Below are positions 32,324 through 34,484 of a DNA stretch of 34,484 bases, in pieces (position 1 is the first letter of the stretch; every line of letters starts with the position of its first letter). This DNA is from CAMCXT01 sp046302715. Its GTDB lineage: Bacteria > Bacteroidota > Bacteroidia > M30B66. The notes below the pieces were generated by a model. That model did no database searches, was not told the DNA's origin, and saw only the letters and a list, made by a program, of their open reading frames with translations. The position numbers and the translations under genes were made by a program. Location: the NCBI GenBank assembly GCA_046302715.1, contig JBKCHQ010000040.1, forward strand, positions 1 to 34,484, read 5' to 3'.

Positions 32324-33724
32324 TTAAGCTTTAGCGGTTGCTTTCTTTACGATAGTTTTTTTTGCCGCAGGTTTGGCAGATGCTTTTGCCGCAGGCTTTT
32401 TATCGGCTTTAGCCCCTGTTTTGGACTTTTCTTTACTTGCAACATTCGCTTTTGAAGCGGGTTTTGTCGCCTTGCCCTGAAATGCCTTTTTGAAGGCATC
32501 CACTAAGTCTAACTTTTCCCAAGGAAAGAGCTCAACAGTTATTTTCTTTTGATTGGCCTTGCCTTTATTGAACCATTTTTCGATTTTTTGTGGATCTCGA
32601 CCCATGTGACCGTAAGAAGCCGTTTCCAAATAAATGGGAGTGCGTAACTTAAAGCGTTGCTCGATAGCATAAGGGCGCATATCAACCAATTTACCCACCG
32701 CCAAAGCAATTTCGCCATCGCTGAGGCCCACTTTGCCGGTACCATAAGTGTTTACATACAAGCCCACTGGTTCAGCCACACCAATAGCATAAGCCACTTG
32801 AACTAAGGCCTCATCACAAACACCCGAAGCTACCAAATTCTTGGCAATGTGACGGGTAGCATATGCTGCCGAACGGTCCACCTTTGAAGGATCTTTTCCT
32901 GAGAAAGCTCCACCTCCATGCGCTCCCTTACCGCCATAAGTATCAACAATGATTTTACGTCCGGTTAGGCCGGTATCGCCGTGTGGTCCGCCAATCACAA
33001 ACTTTCCGGTAGGATTAACATGGTATTTAATTTTACTGTTAAATAATGCCTGAACGCGCTTAGGTAACTTTTTCATAACGCGTGGAATCAATATATCCTT
33101 TACGTCTTTTGTAATGGTTTCCTGCATTTTTTTCTCAACGGCAAAATCATCATGCTGTGTTGAAATAACAATTGCATCGATTCGAAGGGGTTCATTGGAA
33201 TCACTGTATTCAATGGTCACCTGACTTTTGGCATCCGGGCGAAGGTATTTCATAACTTTTCCTTCTTTTCGAATGGCCGCAAGCTCACGCAGAAGCAAGT
33301 GGGATAATTCAAGCGGAAGCGGCATGTAATTATCAGTTTCGCGTGACGCATAGCCAAACATCATCCCCTGGTCACCTGCACCTTGCTTCATAGGATCTTT
33401 CTTTTCGACACCCTGATTAATATCTGAGCTCTGCTCGTGTATTGCCGAGAACACCCCGCAGGAATTAGCCTCAAACATATATTCGGCTTTGGTGTATCCG
33501 ATGCGACGAATCACCTCACGGGCAATTTCCTGAACATCAAGATAAGCCGTAGATTTAACTTCACCAGCAAGTACCACCTGACCTGTAGTTACCAAGGTTT
33601 CGCAGGCCACTTTCGACGAAGGGTCGTAGGCTAGAAAATGATCGATGAGGGCATCTGAAATTTGATCGGCAACCTTATCGGGATGGCCTTCGGAAACAGA
33701 CTCTGACGTGAAAAGATACGGCAT
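32324..33724 (-). CDS. metK: S-adenosylmethionine synthetase with lysine/alanine-rich C-terminal tail
   Basis: MetK makes SAM from methionine and ATP, supplying LipA, RlmB and others. Residues 1-415 are a normal enzyme: FTSESVSEGHPDKVADQISD, GAGDQGMMFGYASRET, the signature GGGAFSGKDPSKVDRSAAYA (residues 270-289), and HVNPTGKFVIGGPHGDTGLT. The protein has 466 residues, about 50 more than needed. The extension (416-466) is almost only K, A, P, S and T, with repeats such as ADKKPAAKASAKPAAKK, like histone H1-type tails. It is encoded in frame before a single stop and terminator, so it is part of the product rather than a misread. The gene has a consensus promoter and stands alone. Confidence 0.97.
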   Translation of the reverse strand: MPYLFTSESVSEGHPDKVADQISDALIDHFLAYDPSSKVACETLVTTGQVVLAGEVKSTAYLDVQEIAREVIRRIGYTKAEYMFEANSCGVFSAIHEQSSDINQGVEKKDPMKQGAGDQGMMFGYASRETDNYMPLPLELSHLLLRELAAIRKEGKVMKYLRPDAKSQVTIEYSDSNEPLRIDAIVISTQHDDFAVEKKMQETITKDVKDILIPRVMKKLPKRVQALFNSKIKYHVNPTGKFVIGGPHGDTGLTGRKIIVDTYGGKGAHGGGAFSGKDPSKVDRSAAYATRHIAKNLVASGVCDEALVQVAYAIGVAEPVGLYVNTYGTGKVGLSDGEIALAVGKLVDMRPYAIEQRFKLRTPIYLETASYGHMGRDPQKIEKWFNKGKANQKKITVELFPWEKLDLVDAFKKAFQGKATKPASKANVASKEKSKTGAKADKKPAAKASAKPAAKKTIVKKATAKA

Positions 33725-33753
33725 GACAGATAGATTTAAATTTTAAGTGTGTG

Positions 33754-33783
33754 CAAAAATAATGTTATGTGCGGATTTAACAA
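33754..33783 (-). promoter_or_regulatory. Promoter of metK (TTG-N19-TATTTTTG)
   Basis: On the minus strand, TTG (33783-33781), a 19-base spacer and TATTTTTG (33761-33754). Both elements and spacing fit the Bacteroidota consensus. The predicted leader is about 25 bases, too short for a SAM riboswitch. Confidence 0.75.
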
Positions 33784-33797
33784 TACCTATTTATGTT

Positions 33798-34484
33798 CTA
33801 AGAGGGAGATGATGTGAGATCGCGGAATATACTTTCGAGGTTTTGCTCCACCCGATTAATGGTAAGCACGGTAAGGTCTTTTTCTACGGCAAACTTGAAA
33901 ATTTTAGGCCTGATATCATCTTGTTCGTTTGAAAACAACTCCCATTTGTACTCGCCGATTTTTGATGCTTTCGTAATCCCGACAATGGAATTTAATTCGT
34001 TACGCAAAACTTCTTTATCAAATTCTACGACAATACAATAGCTGCTTCGGGAATTTTTACCCAAATCCTGCGCCTTGCCATCGGCCACAATTTTACCTCG
34101 ATTTATGATTACAACTCTATCGCAAATAGCCTCTACCTCCTGCAGAATATGTGTAGAAAACATGAGTGTTTTTTCTTTTCCAACCGATCGAATGAGGTTT
34201 CGTATTTCGGCTAGCTGATTGGGGTCTAGCCCTGAAGTAGGCTCATCAAGAATCAACACCTCGGGATCATGTATCAGAGCCTGCGCTAACCCCACACGCT
34301 GGCGATAGCCTTTTGAAAGGGCTCCAATTTTTTTGCCTTGCTCCAAGCCGAGACCCGTGAGCTCAACCATTTTTTTAACGCGCTCGGCAGGGCGTTTAAT
34401 CCCATGAAGACCTGCGATAAAACCTAAATATTCGCGCACATACATGTCGAGATAGAGTGGATTATGCTCGGGCAAATACCCCAC
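33798..34484 (-). CDS. gldA: GldA-like ABC transporter ATP-binding protein, 5' end missing
   Basis: The last 229 codons of an ABC ATPase; the first codon at the right edge is internal (the reading VGYLPEHNPLYLDMYV), so Walker A lies outside the window. Visible parts are the Q-loop-following segment YLPEHNPLYLDMYVREYLGF, the signature ALSKGYRQRVGLAQAL, Walker B LILDEPTSGLDPNQ, and the H-loop FSTHILQEVEA, followed by the C-terminal domain found in drug/Nod-type ATPases. YLPEHNPLY with these flanks is very like GldA, the ATPase of the GldA-GldF-GldG gliding-motility transporter, but the same subfamily includes non-gliding paralogues and gldF/gldG are not visible, so the symbol is provisional. 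Confidence 0.85.
   Translation of the reverse strand: MGYLPEHNPLYLDMYVREYLGFIAGLHGIKRPAERVKKMVELTGLGLEQGKKIGALSKGYRQRVGLAQALIHDPEVLILDEPTSGLDPNQLAEIRNLIRSVGKEKTLMFSTHILQEVEAICDRVVIINRGKIVADGKAQDLGKNSRSSYCIVVEFDKEVLRNELNSIVGITKASKIGEYKWELFSNEQDDIRPKIFKFAVEKDLTVLTINRVEQNLESIFRDLTSSPS

Noticed and set aside
33725..33797. SAM riboswitch before metK
   Set aside because: The consensus promoter leaves a leader of only about 25 bases, too short for any known SAM riboswitch class.
1..34484. Prophage, insertion sequence, CRISPR array, restriction or toxin-antitoxin system
   Set aside because: No integrase, transposase, cas, methyltransferase-restriction or toxin motifs were seen and no direct-repeat array is present.

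Overview
The window comes from a chromosome of a member of the Bacteroidota. The evidence is an IspG with the long internal insert, a type IX secretion (T9SS)-like C-terminal domain, a GldA-like ABC ATPase, an IleRS of the GxHH/KMSKR type, YtxJ (bacillithiol biology), and many promoters with the Bacteroidota -7 box TAnnTTTG. Base composition looks even (low to mid 40s % GC by eye) and the content is almost all core housekeeping. I see no phage, IS element, CRISPR array, rRNA or tRNA, and I cannot place the organism below phylum.

Layout. 1-984 (-): a secreted repeat protein running off the left edge, easily missed because P/V/L-rich shadow frames lie on the other strand. 1338-4051 (-): ispG behind a small secreted protein with a T9SS-like tail. 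4140-6721 (+): a helical-repeat protein coupled to a cysteine desulfurase. 6736-13683 (-): a coiled-coil protein; an rluB-type pseudouridine synthase, GH3-family enzyme and LysE exporter in one tight unit; yraN; rlmB; and rmuC interrupted by an in-frame stop. 13733-16136 (-): an Omp85-family protein coupled to a frameshifted ung. 16335-16801 (+): a 45-residue lipoprotein coupled to ytxJ. 16802-17206 (-): an OsmC protein. 17265-24984: mostly + strand, with an outer-membrane protein, lipA, gapA, a membrane protein, fmt, HU and an agmatinase-family gene, then pdxH (-) and an AlgH/YqgE gene (+). 25251-29735 (-): the ileS-dksA-like-lspA operon. 29984-34484 (-): a TM2 lipoprotein, two uncharacterised proteins, metK with a histone-H1-like tail, and the 3' part of a gldA-like ATPase.

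How the genes relate. Most act in core processes: isoprenoid and lipoate synthesis, Fe-S sulfur supply, tRNA charging and formylation, rRNA modification, SAM and PLP supply, and lipoprotein and outer-membrane biogenesis. Two DNA-maintenance genes on either side of one Omp85 gene (rmuC and ung) each carry a single disabling lesion, the most striking genetic anomaly here. Several starts can be corrected from promoter position (ispG, the 17265 outer-membrane protein) or stop/start overlap (Omp85). I found no convincing new multi-gene system. The nearest candidates are the GH3-LysE pair and the tiny-lipoprotein/YtxJ pair.
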